This document shows, piece after piece, positions 33,927 through 42,156 of a DNA stretch of 64,000 nt (positions within the stretch are counted from its first letter, which is position 1; each line of letters begins with the position of its first letter). Both the position numbers and the translations under genes were made by a program. Under the pieces are notes generated by a model, which was given only the letters and a program-made list of their open reading frames with translations, did no database searches and had not been told where the DNA came from. Origin of the DNA: Gammaproteobacteria bacterium (GTDB taxonomy: Bacteria; Pseudomonadota; Gammaproteobacteria; GCA-001735895); the NCBI GenBank assembly GCA_029862005.1, contig JAOTYD010000014.1, forward strand, positions 1-64,000, written 5' to 3'.

Positions 33927-35297
33927 TTAACTGTAAAACATGTCGCGGTACATGCCCTCGGCCCAGGCCAGGCTGGCCTGCCCACCCTGCGTATCCCAGC
34001 GCTCGATCAAATGCGTACGGTCGAACGCGAACTCGCCGGTTTGGTCGCTGAACTTGTAGTAGGTAATGATGCTCATCGCGCGCAGTGGTTCTATGTCGAC
34101 CGCGGAAAAACACATGGTTTGTGGACTGCGCCAGCGCACCTCCTTGTCGAGGGCGTGTGCGGCGATCACCTCGGCGACATACTGTGCTTCCGAGTGCGCG
34201 GTATGCCCACCCTTTGAAAAAGGTTGTGAACGCGAATCGCCGGTCACGTAAACGCGTTCGTCGTCGAGCAGGTGATAACGAAACGGGTCGGTATTGGCCG
34301 CCTTTTGCGAGCTGATCGGGCTGGCGATGCCGTTATCCTCGATCAGGCGCGACGCGCGCACCGGCGGGTAAATAATCGCGTCATCGAAATCGTACTCGTC
34401 GAACTCGGTTTCGACGCGGCGCCTTTCAATGTCGACGTTGCTGATCTCGGAACTCGACAGATACTCGATGTAATCGCCGTAGAGTTCGGCGAAGGCGCGC
34501 GCAAAACCGTGTTTCTTGATGCGGATTTCGGCATTCATGTCGAGCAGCAGAATTTTTGCGCGAACGCGCTGGCGCTTGAACAACGCTGCTATCATGCAGG
34601 CGCGCTCGTAGGGTGCGGCAGTACAGCGAAAGTCACCATTGGGTACGTTGAGCAGAAATGTGCCGCCGTTGAAGCGGTGAATCTTGCGCTTGATTGTCAA
34701 CAGTTCCGAGCTTGAGACAAAACCGCCGGGATAGCGGTGAAACAGCAGGTTTTGCGACTCGGTATCCTCGACCCCAATACGCGCGTAGTCGTATTCGATA
34801 CCGGGTGCGAGCACGAGATAGTCGTAGTCGACGAAGCCTTTTTCGGTGTAGACGCGGCGGGTCTCGCGGTCGAAACCGAGTACGGTTGCCTGCATGAAGT
34901 GGTAATCGTGGTTATTCGCGGCATCGAAAAAACTGTGACTCAGAAAATCGAGATCGACCTGGTCGGCGAGCCATGAATTGCTAATTGGAAAGGATACGAA
35001 TGCCGACTGGCGGTCGATCAACAGCACGTCAAAGCCGGGATTGAAACGGCGCAGGTACTTCGCCATCGTCAGTCCCGACCAGCCACCACCAACGACCACG
35101 ACGCGTTGCCCCCGGGCCCGTGGCAAAGTGGCCTTGCGCAACAGGCTGTTGAGCGCGGGCGCCTGCTGTATTTCGTTCTTATCCGCACCCGTCGCGACGT
35201 TGGTGCTAACCGTGGTTGCCGCGAGCGCGACGCCGGAGGCTTGCAGAAATCTACGCCGCTCGAGATTAGTGTTTATTTTCATCTTTGGGGCCTTCAT
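33927..35297 (-). CDS. FccB-like flavoprotein lacking the covalent-FAD cysteine
   Basis: The 456-residue precursor has a Tat signal (ERRRFLQASGVALA, residues 13-26), an FAD motif (VVVVGGGWSGLTMAKYL) and the sulfide-dehydrogenase flavoprotein plan. The flavin-linking cysteine of FccB is replaced by serine: FVSFPISN (Ser102) against ITCPFSN in the paralogue at 25081. The redox pair is kept as Cys225 (FRCTAAPYERA) and Cys396 (QTMCFS). It should therefore bind FAD non-covalently and may use another sulfur substrate. The four-base overlap with the diheme cytochrome gene upstream shows that the two form a flavocytochrome-like pair. Confidence 0.82.
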   Translation of the reverse strand: MKAPKMKINTNLERRRFLQASGVALAATTVSTNVATGADKNEIQQAPALNSLLRKATLPRARGQRVVVVGGGWSGLTMAKYLRRFNPGFDVLLIDRQSAFVSFPISNSWLADQVDLDFLSHSFFDAANNHDYHFMQATVLGFDRETRRVYTEKGFVDYDYLVLAPGIEYDYARIGVEDTESQNLLFHRYPGGFVSSSELLTIKRKIHRFNGGTFLLNVPNGDFRCTAAPYERACMIAALFKRQRVRAKILLLDMNAEIRIKKHGFARAFAELYGDYIEYLSSSEISNVDIERRRVETEFDEYDFDDAIIYPPVRASRLIEDNGIASPISSQKAANTDPFRYHLLDDERVYVTGDSRSQPFSKGGHTAHSEAQYVAEVIAAHALDKEVRWRSPQTMCFSAVDIEPLRAMSIITYYKFSDQTGEFAFDRTHLIERWDTQGGQASLAWAEGMYRDMFYS

Positions 35298-35998
35298 TTG
35301 AAATCGGGATTACGCCAGGCCGTATCGGGCGCGAGATCGGATGCCGGCACCGGCAGATGCGATACGTAATTCAACACCTGGTCGAAATCCTGTTCCGACA
35401 GCGTCGTGAACAGGTTGGCCATCACCGGCCCGACCCGGCGCAGGCGGTCGCGCGCCAGGCGGGCCTGGCGTTTCATGTAGGTATAGTGCTGTCCCTGCAG
35501 GCGCGGATAGGACAGCTCGTTGTTACCCTCGCCGGACTGCCCGTGGCAGCTACTGCAGTATTGCAGGTAGAGCTTTTTACCGGATTCGTATTCGTCGCTG
35601 TCCCCGGGCCAGGGTCCGCGGTTGTGCGCCGGGTTCATCGGCAGCGTCGAAATATAGGCAACCACGTCGCTCAGGTTCTGGTAACCGCCGATGGTGCGCT
35701 CCTGCACGAACGGCTGCATTGACGGGTTGTCGCGGCGCCCGCTGCGTATATCGAGCAATTGTTTCATAAGTACGTTGACGTGCTGACCGGCGATTTGTGG
35801 ATAGGTGCCGTCGTCGTTACCCCAGGCCTCGGGCAGGTGGCAGCGCGCGCAGATTTCGAAACTGCGACGACCATTGTCGTGGTCGGGTATGAATTCGAGC
35901 ACCACGCGAATCGGTTCGGTAGCAACCAGTTTCGATGAAAACACCAATACAAGTATGCAAAGGCTATGGCAAAGCGTTAGACATATCCTGTTCATCAA
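35294..35998 (-). CDS. Diheme cytochrome c, FccA-like partner of the second flavoprotein
   Basis: The 234-residue precursor has a hydrophobic signal (residues about 4-24) and two heme sites, CARCH (Cys50-His54) and CSSCH (Cys148-His152), in a c4-like two-domain arrangement with IAGQHVNVLMKQLLDIRSG and LQGQHYTYMKRQARLARD repeats. Diheme FccA of purple sulfur bacteria has the same two-domain layout. Overlap with the flavoprotein gene (ATGA) supports a heterodimer in the periplasm. A class II FNR/ANR promoter lies upstream. Confidence 0.86.
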   Translation of the reverse strand: MMNRICLTLCHSLCILVLVFSSKLVATEPIRVVLEFIPDHDNGRRSFEICARCHLPEAWGNDDGTYPQIAGQHVNVLMKQLLDIRSGRRDNPSMQPFVQERTIGGYQNLSDVVAYISTLPMNPAHNRGPWPGDSDEYESGKKLYLQYCSSCHGQSGEGNNELSYPRLQGQHYTYMKRQARLARDRLRRVGPVMANLFTTLSEQDFDQVLNYVSHLPVPASDLAPDTAWRNPDFK

Positions 35999-36040
35999 CG
36001 GTGGCCGAATTTCCCCGGTTTAAGCTAATATTCACAACAA

Positions 36041-36081
36041 ATTCTAGGGAAGTTGCCGATGTATCGATTGATCGGCGTCAG
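36041..36081 (-). promoter_or_regulatory. FNR/ANR box and -10 of the second flavocytochrome pair
   Basis: The palindrome at 36068-36081 reads TTGAT-CGGC-GTCAG on the plus strand, one mismatch from consensus. TAGAAT on the minus strand (36046-36041) is centred 31 bases towards the gene that starts at 35998. Confidence 0.62.
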
Positions 36082-36204
36082 GGATTGGGCGATTGTCCGT
36101 CATACCCCTTAAACGATAGTTAACCCGCATTTCGGATCGAATCCTCAGAGACAAAGATGTCGAAGCGAATAACGCTCACCCCACCATCGCTTTATTCGTG
36201 CCTG

Positions 36205-38769
36205 TCAGGATCGTGGTAGCGTGTTTTCCGGGTCGTAGAGCGGCTTGTAGCCGACCGCCTCGATCCTCATCGGAAACTGTTCACCGAGGTATTCCGTAAC
36301 CAGCTCACGGCCTTCCTGGCAATACTCGTGGGGCAGGTAGCCGAGCCCGATATTCTTGCCAAGGTTTGGACCGTAGGCGATGCTAGTGATGTAAGAGCGA
36401 CGACCCTTTGAATCGATCGGCACTTCGCCTGTCTCGGGGTCCATCAGCGGCAGCTGACCCACGGGATAGCGAGCGATACCGTTCGAATCCACGTTGTCGG
36501 GCATGACCAACGTGCACAGGTAGGCGGCCTGGGTTTTAAGCTCGCGCTGCTCGAGGTAGGGCGCCTTGCCGTGGAAATCTGCCTGCTTGACCACGGCGCG
36601 CGCGAGGCCCGCTTCGTACAGGTTATACTCGGTCAGCAGGTCGGCGTTCTGCAGCCGCAGGCTCTTTTCCATGCGCCGGCTGTTGGCATAGGTTTCAATC
36701 CCGACCGGTGTCGCGCCCTGTGCATAGACCAGGTCCCAGAGCGACATGCCGTAACTGAACGCCACGTGCAGTTCCCAGCCCTGTTCACCGACGTAGGAGA
36801 TGCGGAAAGCCTCGACCGGGATGCCTTTGAGGGTGAGTTGCCGGGTTGCGGCGAACGCAAAGTTTTCATCTTTCCAGGCGGCTGGATCGTCCGCGATCGC
36901 CTGGATGGCCTTGCGCGCGTTCGGTCCCCACACGCCGAGGCAGGCCATGTGATCCGAGCGATCGTCGATATAGACATTCCAGTTGTTATCTTCGGCCATG
37001 CGTTTGAGCCAGATGTAATCGCGGTGGCCGGCATCGGCGCCATCGATCACCCGAAAACGGTCTTTGGCATGGCGAATCACCGTGAGGTCGGCCCGCACGC
37101 CGCCGCGCTTGTCGAGGAAATGTGTGTAAACCCCCTTGCCGATGGCGGTATCGCCGCCGACCCTGGCGACACAGGCATACTCCATCAGAGTCTCGGCGTC
37201 AGGGCCAATGACATCGTACACGGCGAAATGCGACAGGTTGATCATGCCGACGTTTTCCGACATCGCCAGTTGCTCGGCATTGGATACGCGCCAGAAGTGG
37301 CGATTGTCCCATTCATGCTCGCGTACGGGCACCTTGTCGCCGTATTTCTCGAGCAGGTGTTCGTTGGAAGCATAACCGTGTGCGCGCTCCCAGCCGGACA
37401 GTTCCATGAAGTAGCCCCCCAGTTCCTGCTCGCGCGCCCAGAAGGGGCTGCGGCGCAGGTTGCGGCCCTTGGTGTAGGGTTCACGGTTGTGCACGGCCGG
37501 GTTGTAAATTTTGAACGCGGATTCAAAACAGCGATCGTAAATATAAGACGGTGTTTTCTGAATCGGATAGTGACGCGCAGTGTCGATACCGAAGTAATCC
37601 ATCTCGGCGACGCCGTCGGTCATCCAGTCAACCAGCACCTTGGCGATACCGGGGGCATCCTTGACCCAGACCGCGATCGCGTACCAGAGCCCACGGGTTT
37701 GCGATGATTCGCCAATCGACGGTCCGCCGTCGGAAGTCACCTGCAGCAGGCCGTTGAACGAGTGTTTCTCGTTGTAGCCGATTTCGCCGAGGATCGGGGT
37801 CAATTCCATCGCGCGCTCCAGTGGCTCCATGATCTGCTCGAGTTCGAGATCACGCTGCGACGGCGACCAGTGGGTCTCGCCTTTTTCGGGAAGGTCACGC
37901 GGATGCACCAGGCGGGGCTCCTTTTCCTCGTAGTAACCCCACTCGATCTGGCCGCCTTCCGGTGTTGTCGGGTCGCCGGTGTCGCGCATATAGGCCGAGT
38001 TGCCCTGGTCGCGCAGCAGCGGGTAACCGATGTCCTTGCCGGTACCTTCAAATTCGGTGTAAGGGGCGAAGAAGGAGAGCGGGTGATCGACCGGCATGAC
38101 GGGCAGATCTTCACCAGCCATTTCGGCGATAGTACGACCCCATAGTCCGGTACACACAATGACGTGGTTGGCGGCAATATAGCCGCGGCTGGTTTCGACG
38201 CCGACGATGCGGCCTGCCTTTATATCGAGCCCAGTCGCGTTGGTGTTGGCAAAGGATTGCGCTTTGCCGGTTTTGACCGCGTTATCGACCAGGATACCGG
38301 CAACCGTCTGCGAGCGGGGTTTCACCAGGCCGGCGTCGGGGTCCCACATCGCACCCTGGATCATGTCCTCTTCGAGCAGCGGAAACAGTTGCTTGGCTTC
38401 CGCCGCGCTGATCATTTTCACGTTGGTGCCGAAGGCCTTGCCGGAAGCGACCTTGCGCTTGAGTTCCATCATGCGGTCGTCGTCGCCCACACGTGCTACC
38501 TCGAGACCGCCGACACGGTCGTAATGGCCCATCTGGTCGAAGAATTCGATGCTGTAATGCGTGGTATAGCAGGTGAACTTGCTGTGATCGGTGGCATAGC
38601 AGAAATCGGACGCATGCGAGGTTGAGCCGCAATCGGTCGGAACCGACGTCTTGTCGATACCGACAATGTCTTCCCAGCCGCGTTCGACGAGGTGATGCAT
38701 CACCGAGGCGCCGACAATACCGCCGAGGCCGATAATGACGACGTTGGATTTATCTGGAAATTGTGCCAT
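36205..38769 (-). CDS. Dimethylglycine/sarcosine-dehydrogenase-like flavoprotein with GcvT domain
   Basis: The 854-residue protein has four regions: an FAD-binding DAO domain (about 1-370; VVIIGLGGIVGASVMHHL), an FAO_M linker (about 380-435), a GcvT-type tetrahydrofolate-binding domain (about 440-730) and a GcvT C-terminal barrel. His52 in GSTSHASDFCYAT is at the position of the covalent 8-alpha-histidyl FAD link of dimethylglycine dehydrogenase. It should oxidatively demethylate an N-methyl compound and pass the carbon to tetrahydrofolate. GGGAG precedes the ATG. It lies alone, unlike its paralogue in the ABC-transporter operon at 59726, so the two probably act on different substrates. Confidence 0.85.
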   Translation of the reverse strand: MAQFPDKSNVVIIGLGGIVGASVMHHLVERGWEDIVGIDKTSVPTDCGSTSHASDFCYATDHSKFTCYTTHYSIEFFDQMGHYDRVGGLEVARVGDDDRMMELKRKVASGKAFGTNVKMISAAEAKQLFPLLEEDMIQGAMWDPDAGLVKPRSQTVAGILVDNAVKTGKAQSFANTNATGLDIKAGRIVGVETSRGYIAANHVIVCTGLWGRTIAEMAGEDLPVMPVDHPLSFFAPYTEFEGTGKDIGYPLLRDQGNSAYMRDTGDPTTPEGGQIEWGYYEEKEPRLVHPRDLPEKGETHWSPSQRDLELEQIMEPLERAMELTPILGEIGYNEKHSFNGLLQVTSDGGPSIGESSQTRGLWYAIAVWVKDAPGIAKVLVDWMTDGVAEMDYFGIDTARHYPIQKTPSYIYDRCFESAFKIYNPAVHNREPYTKGRNLRRSPFWAREQELGGYFMELSGWERAHGYASNEHLLEKYGDKVPVREHEWDNRHFWRVSNAEQLAMSENVGMINLSHFAVYDVIGPDAETLMEYACVARVGGDTAIGKGVYTHFLDKRGGVRADLTVIRHAKDRFRVIDGADAGHRDYIWLKRMAEDNNWNVYIDDRSDHMACLGVWGPNARKAIQAIADDPAAWKDENFAFAATRQLTLKGIPVEAFRISYVGEQGWELHVAFSYGMSLWDLVYAQGATPVGIETYANSRRMEKSLRLQNADLLTEYNLYEAGLARAVVKQADFHGKAPYLEQRELKTQAAYLCTLVMPDNVDSNGIARYPVGQLPLMDPETGEVPIDSKGRRSYITSIAYGPNLGKNIGLGYLPHEYCQEGRELVTEYLGEQFPMRIEAVGYKPLYDPENTLPRS

Positions 38770-39072
38770 TGCTATTCTCCCGATGGCAGCCGGCCGGTGC
38801 CGACATTGCCAAAAGTATACTTATCTGCCGCAGGGACCGGGAAGTATAAACACCCGATTTCCACTTCTCCAACCATTTTGAGGTCGGGAAGTCGCGGCGC
38901 TGTCCGAGCGTGTCGCATCTGAAATCTGGCTGAATCGCACCAACCACAGATAGGCCCCAATCAATTGTGTCGATGATATTGATCACGCAACGTAATCCAA
39001 ATTAGCTTATTATATGGGTTCCGGTTGCAAGATCGGGATTAACTAAACCAATTCATACCTGGGGTAAGTTAA
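38770..39072. other. Divergent intergenic region without recognised features
   Basis: About 300 bases separate the dehydrogenase start from the CBS gene start. I find no gene, no FNR-type palindrome and no clear riboswitch fold. AT-rich TTATTATATG around 39007-39016 may include a -10 for the CBS gene, but a properly spaced -35 is not evident. Confidence 0.4.
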
Positions 39073-39501
39073 ATGAAACTAGCTGAATTGATACGTGGCA
39101 AAGGCCATGAAATCGTTAAAATCGGGTCAGATAAAAGTATTGCCGAAGCCGCGCTCGCACTCACCGAAAACAAAATTGGAGCGCTACTGGTCGAGGATCA
39201 GGCTGGTGAAATCGCCGGCATCCTATCGGAACGAGACATCGTCGGCGGCATGGCACCGCATGGTGCCGACCTGCACGACGTGGCGGTGTCAGAACTGATG
39301 ACCCGGGACGTCATCCGTTGCTCTCCTAGTGACACGGTTAACGAGGCCATGGCGATGATGACCGATCGGCGCATCCGGCATCTGCCCGTATTCGATGGCG
39401 ATGAACTGGTTGGATTTATCAGTATCGGCGATCTCGTCAAGTGCAGGATCATGGAAGTGCAGTCCGAAGCCGAGGCGCTGCGCCAGTACATCGCAACCTG
39501 A
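39073..39501 (+). CDS. Two-CBS-domain protein
   Basis: The 142-residue protein is a single Bateman module: CBS1 at about residues 8-65 (ALLVEDQAGEIAGILSERDIVGGM) and CBS2 at 72-130 (HLPVFDGDELVGFISIGDLVK), ending in a short helix. Homologues bind AMP/ATP or S-adenosyl compounds and are often found beside IMP-dehydrogenase-like or respiratory genes. It differs from the CBS protein at 11521 in sequence and lacks an FNR-type box, so it is probably regulated differently. The gene faces metY tail to tail. Confidence 0.85.
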   Translation: MKLAELIRGKGHEIVKIGSDKSIAEAALALTENKIGALLVEDQAGEIAGILSERDIVGGMAPHGADLHDVAVSELMTRDVIRCSPSDTVNEAMAMMTDRRIRHLPVFDGDELVGFISIGDLVKCRIMEVQSEAEALRQYIAT

Positions 39502-39551
39502 TTCTGATTCGCAGTTAAGCGAAGCTGTCGCGGCTTTTGCAGCACAATGTC

Positions 39552-39574
39552 ATCCCGCGACTTGACCGCGGGAT
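39552..39574. repeat. Palindromic repeat unit of the ATCCCGCG type
   Basis: ATCCCGCG (39552-39559) and CGCGGGAT (39567-39574) form a perfect 8-bp stem around ACTTGAC. The surrounding GTCATCCCGCGACTTGACC sequence resembles dispersed palindromes reported in many proteobacterial genomes. Only one copy is in this window, so its repeat status here rests on recall. Confidence 0.45.
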
Positions 39575-39602
39575 CCACTATCGAATGGCCCTTGGGTAAT
39601 CT

Positions 39603-39635
39603 TTTGCGGAAATCGCCCAGGGTGATTTCCGCAAA
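39603..39635. terminator. Long hairpin between the convergent CBS and metY genes
   Basis: TTTGCGGAAATC (39603-39614) pairs perfectly with GATTTCCGCAAA (39624-39635), a 12-bp stem with a 9-base loop. Neither side has a good T-tract, but its position just past both stop codons fits a bidirectional terminator or 3'-end stabiliser. Confidence 0.5.
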
Positions 39636-39641
39636 GGCTTG

Positions 39642-40913
39642 TTACTTCGCAGCGTCTAGCGCCTGGTCGATGTCCGCAATAATATCCTTGACGTTCTCGA
39701 TGCCGATCGAAAGGCGCACGAGGTCTGGCGTTACGCCCGAAGCCGCCAGTTCGTCGTCTGCCAGCTGTCGATGCGTGGTCGATGCCGGGTGACAGGCCAG
39801 CGACTTGGCATCACCGATGTTGACCAGCCGAGTTATTAATTGCAGCGCATCGATGAACCTGGTCCCCGCTTCGATACCACCGTTGATACCAAACGACAGT
39901 ATTCCGGAGGCCTTGCCACCCAAGTACTTGTCGGTGAGTGCTTTATGCGGACTGCTTTCCAGGCCAGCATAGCGCACCCATTCGACCCCGGATTTACCCT
40001 CGAGGTGCTTTGCCACAGTGAGTGTATTCTCACAAATTCGATCCATGCGTAGCGGTAGCGTTTCCAGTCCCTGCAGCGCGAGGAAGGCATTCATCGGCGC
40101 CAGCGACGCACCCATGTTGCGCAGTGGCACCACCCGTGCGCGTAAGATATAAGGCGGTAGTCCTGTCTCGGTATAAACAACTCCGTGATAAGAAACATCC
40201 GGCTCGTTTAAACGCCTGAATCGGTCCTTGTTCGCTACCCAGTCGAAATTATTGGAATCAACGATGATGCCACCGATGATGGTGCCATGCCCGCCGATAT
40301 ACTTGGTCAGTGAATGCACCACGATATCTGCGCCATGTTCGATCGGTCGACAAAGATAGGGTGACGGTACGGTATTGTCGACAATGACCGGAACCCCGTG
40401 TGCATGGGCAATTTCACAAACCCTGGCGATGTCGACAATGTTGCCGGCAGGATTACCCAGTGATTCGCAATACACCGCCTTGGTCTTGTCATCGATGAGA
40501 GCCACCATGTCATCGAGCTTCTCGGGATCAGCGAAGCGCACCCCGATGCCCATTTGTGGAAAGGTGTGGGCAAACAGGTTATAAGTGCCACCATAAAGCG
40601 TGGACATGCTGATGAAGTTGTCACCGGCCTCGGCGATGGTTTGAATCGCGTATGTCGTCGCTGCCTGGCCCGATGCCAGTGCCAGGCCGGCAACGCCACC
40701 TTCCATATCGGCGATGCGCTGTTCCAGTACATCGTTGGTCGGATTCATGATACGGGTGTAAATATTGCCGAGAACCGCGAGATTGAACAGATCGGCGCCA
40801 TGCTGGGTGTTATCGAATGCATAGGCCGTGGTCTGGTAAATCGGAACAGCAACGGCGTTGGTTGTGGGATCCGGGCTATAGCCCGAATGCACTGCTTTGG
40901 TTTCGATTTCCAT
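39642..40913 (-). CDS. metY: O-acetylhomoserine sulfhydrylase
   Basis: The 423-residue PLP enzyme is of the Cys/Met metabolism family and makes homocysteine from O-acetylhomoserine and sulfide. Family features are TKAVHSGYSPDPTTNAVAVPIYQTTAY, SGQAATTYAI, YGGTYNLF, and the PLP lysine Lys204 in HSLTKYIGGHGTIIGG. The long MetY-type length distinguishes it from MetB/MetC (about 380-400 residues). GGGGAG lies 7 bases before the ATG. I looked for a SAM riboswitch in the 150 bases upstream and saw none that I could defend. Direct sulfide use suits a sulfide-exposed organism. Confidence 0.9.
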   Translation of the reverse strand: MEIETKAVHSGYSPDPTTNAVAVPIYQTTAYAFDNTQHGADLFNLAVLGNIYTRIMNPTNDVLEQRIADMEGGVAGLALASGQAATTYAIQTIAEAGDNFISMSTLYGGTYNLFAHTFPQMGIGVRFADPEKLDDMVALIDDKTKAVYCESLGNPAGNIVDIARVCEIAHAHGVPVIVDNTVPSPYLCRPIEHGADIVVHSLTKYIGGHGTIIGGIIVDSNNFDWVANKDRFRRLNEPDVSYHGVVYTETGLPPYILRARVVPLRNMGASLAPMNAFLALQGLETLPLRMDRICENTLTVAKHLEGKSGVEWVRYAGLESSPHKALTDKYLGGKASGILSFGINGGIEAGTRFIDALQLITRLVNIGDAKSLACHPASTTHRQLADDELAASGVTPDLVRLSIGIENVKDIIADIDQALDAAK

Positions 40914-41070
40914 TTTATTCTCCCCTTTGAATTTTTATGGTTGTGAATGTATATCCCGCAGCTAATTTAAACCCTATCTCGGGTATCTGCAACTCGGCCG
41001 CGGACAGCTTTTGTTATTTGGCGGGAGGCGGGCAATATTCCGACCGGTGGTGAGGCAATCCCGATCGTTC

Positions 41071-41964
41071 TTAAGCGTTGGCGGCCAGTTTCGCTTCGCG
41101 ATGAAATACGTACATTCCCGATCCTACTATGATCGCCACCCCTGCCCAGGTTACGGCATCGGGAAATTCGTTGAAAATGAGCAAACCAAGCACCGTCGCA
41201 CCGATGATTTCAACATACTGAAACGGCGCCAGTATGCCGATCGAGGCCTGCCGATAGGCGTAGACAACGAGCAGGTGGCAGACTGTTGCAATGAGCCCGA
41301 GCGCGCCGAGTAGTGCCCATTGATGGGCTGTCGGCCAGGCGGCGGTCAGTATCGTAACCTGTTGGCTGGTGCCGTACGCTAGCGCGACAGTCATGATCAG
41401 GCAGCCGAATATACCGGCGAAGAACTGCAACCGAATCGGGTCCTCATGCCTGACCAGTTTGCGCGTCAGCACGATATAAAATGAAAAACAAAACGCCGCC
41501 GCAACCGGGTACAGCACCGCGTATCCGACTTCGCTAAAGGTGGGACGAATAATGATCAACGCACCGACAAATCCGAAACTGATGGCTGTTATGCGACGCC
41601 AGTGGATTGCTTCCTTGAAAAACAGGGCTGACAGCAAGGTGACCAGTAGTGGTTCGATAAAGAAGATCGAGATCGCATCGGCCAGGGGCAGATACGCAAG
41701 CCCGGAGAAAAAAAACAGCGTCGCCAGCGCGATCAGCGAACCGCGCACGGCATGCAGTACCAGGGCCGACGTTAACCACGGTCCGCGCGTTCTCAGCAGC
41801 AGGGGAGACATCAGTATGATCTGGAAGAAAAAGCGGCTCCAGGTAACCTGTCCCGAGGAAACCGATCCGGATAGCCATTTTGCAATCGCATCGATACCGG
41901 GCAGCATTAGCATGGCGGTGATCATCATCGCCATTGCGCTGGCAGTAGAATTCCTGTGGATCAT
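41071..41964 (-). CDS. EamA-family (DMT superfamily) transporter
   Basis: The 297-residue inner-membrane protein should have ten helices in two EamA repeats: LPLADAISIFFIEPLLVTLLSALFFKE ends the first and LAPFQYVEIIGATVLGLLIFNEFPD the second. Members export amino acids, metabolites or drugs, and the substrate cannot be read from sequence. It is divergent from the sarcosine oxidase operon at 42157, but no functional link is shown. Confidence 0.85.
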   Translation of the reverse strand: MIHRNSTASAMAMMITAMLMLPGIDAIAKWLSGSVSSGQVTWSRFFFQIILMSPLLLRTRGPWLTSALVLHAVRGSLIALATLFFFSGLAYLPLADAISIFFIEPLLVTLLSALFFKEAIHWRRITAISFGFVGALIIIRPTFSEVGYAVLYPVAAAFCFSFYIVLTRKLVRHEDPIRLQFFAGIFGCLIMTVALAYGTSQQVTILTAAWPTAHQWALLGALGLIATVCHLLVVYAYRQASIGILAPFQYVEIIGATVLGLLIFNEFPDAVTWAGVAIIVGSGMYVFHREAKLAANA

Positions 41965-42156
41965 CGGAAGGTTTGAATTCGAAAAGCGAGGCCTGCAGTC
42001 TAGTTGAATAACCTGTTTTCGGGAACCGGGAGGGCCTGTATCAAATGCGCCACTGATTTAGCTTTATCCGACCCCTCGAGCGCTCCCGTTGCTTTTTGCT
42101 TTACCCGCTGTTGGCAGGCTTGATATGCTACGCGCCTCGAAAATCCGGGTAAATGA

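Noticed and set aside
36571-37707. Long 378-codon plus-strand frame inside the 854-residue dehydrogenase gene
   Set aside because: It is the antisense shadow of a GC-biased gene whose minus-strand product has clear domains.
40914-41070. SAM-type riboswitch upstream of metY
   Set aside because: I could not draw a convincing conserved core or pseudoknot. A covariance-model search (Rfam SAM families) would decide it; a high-scoring hit would overturn this.
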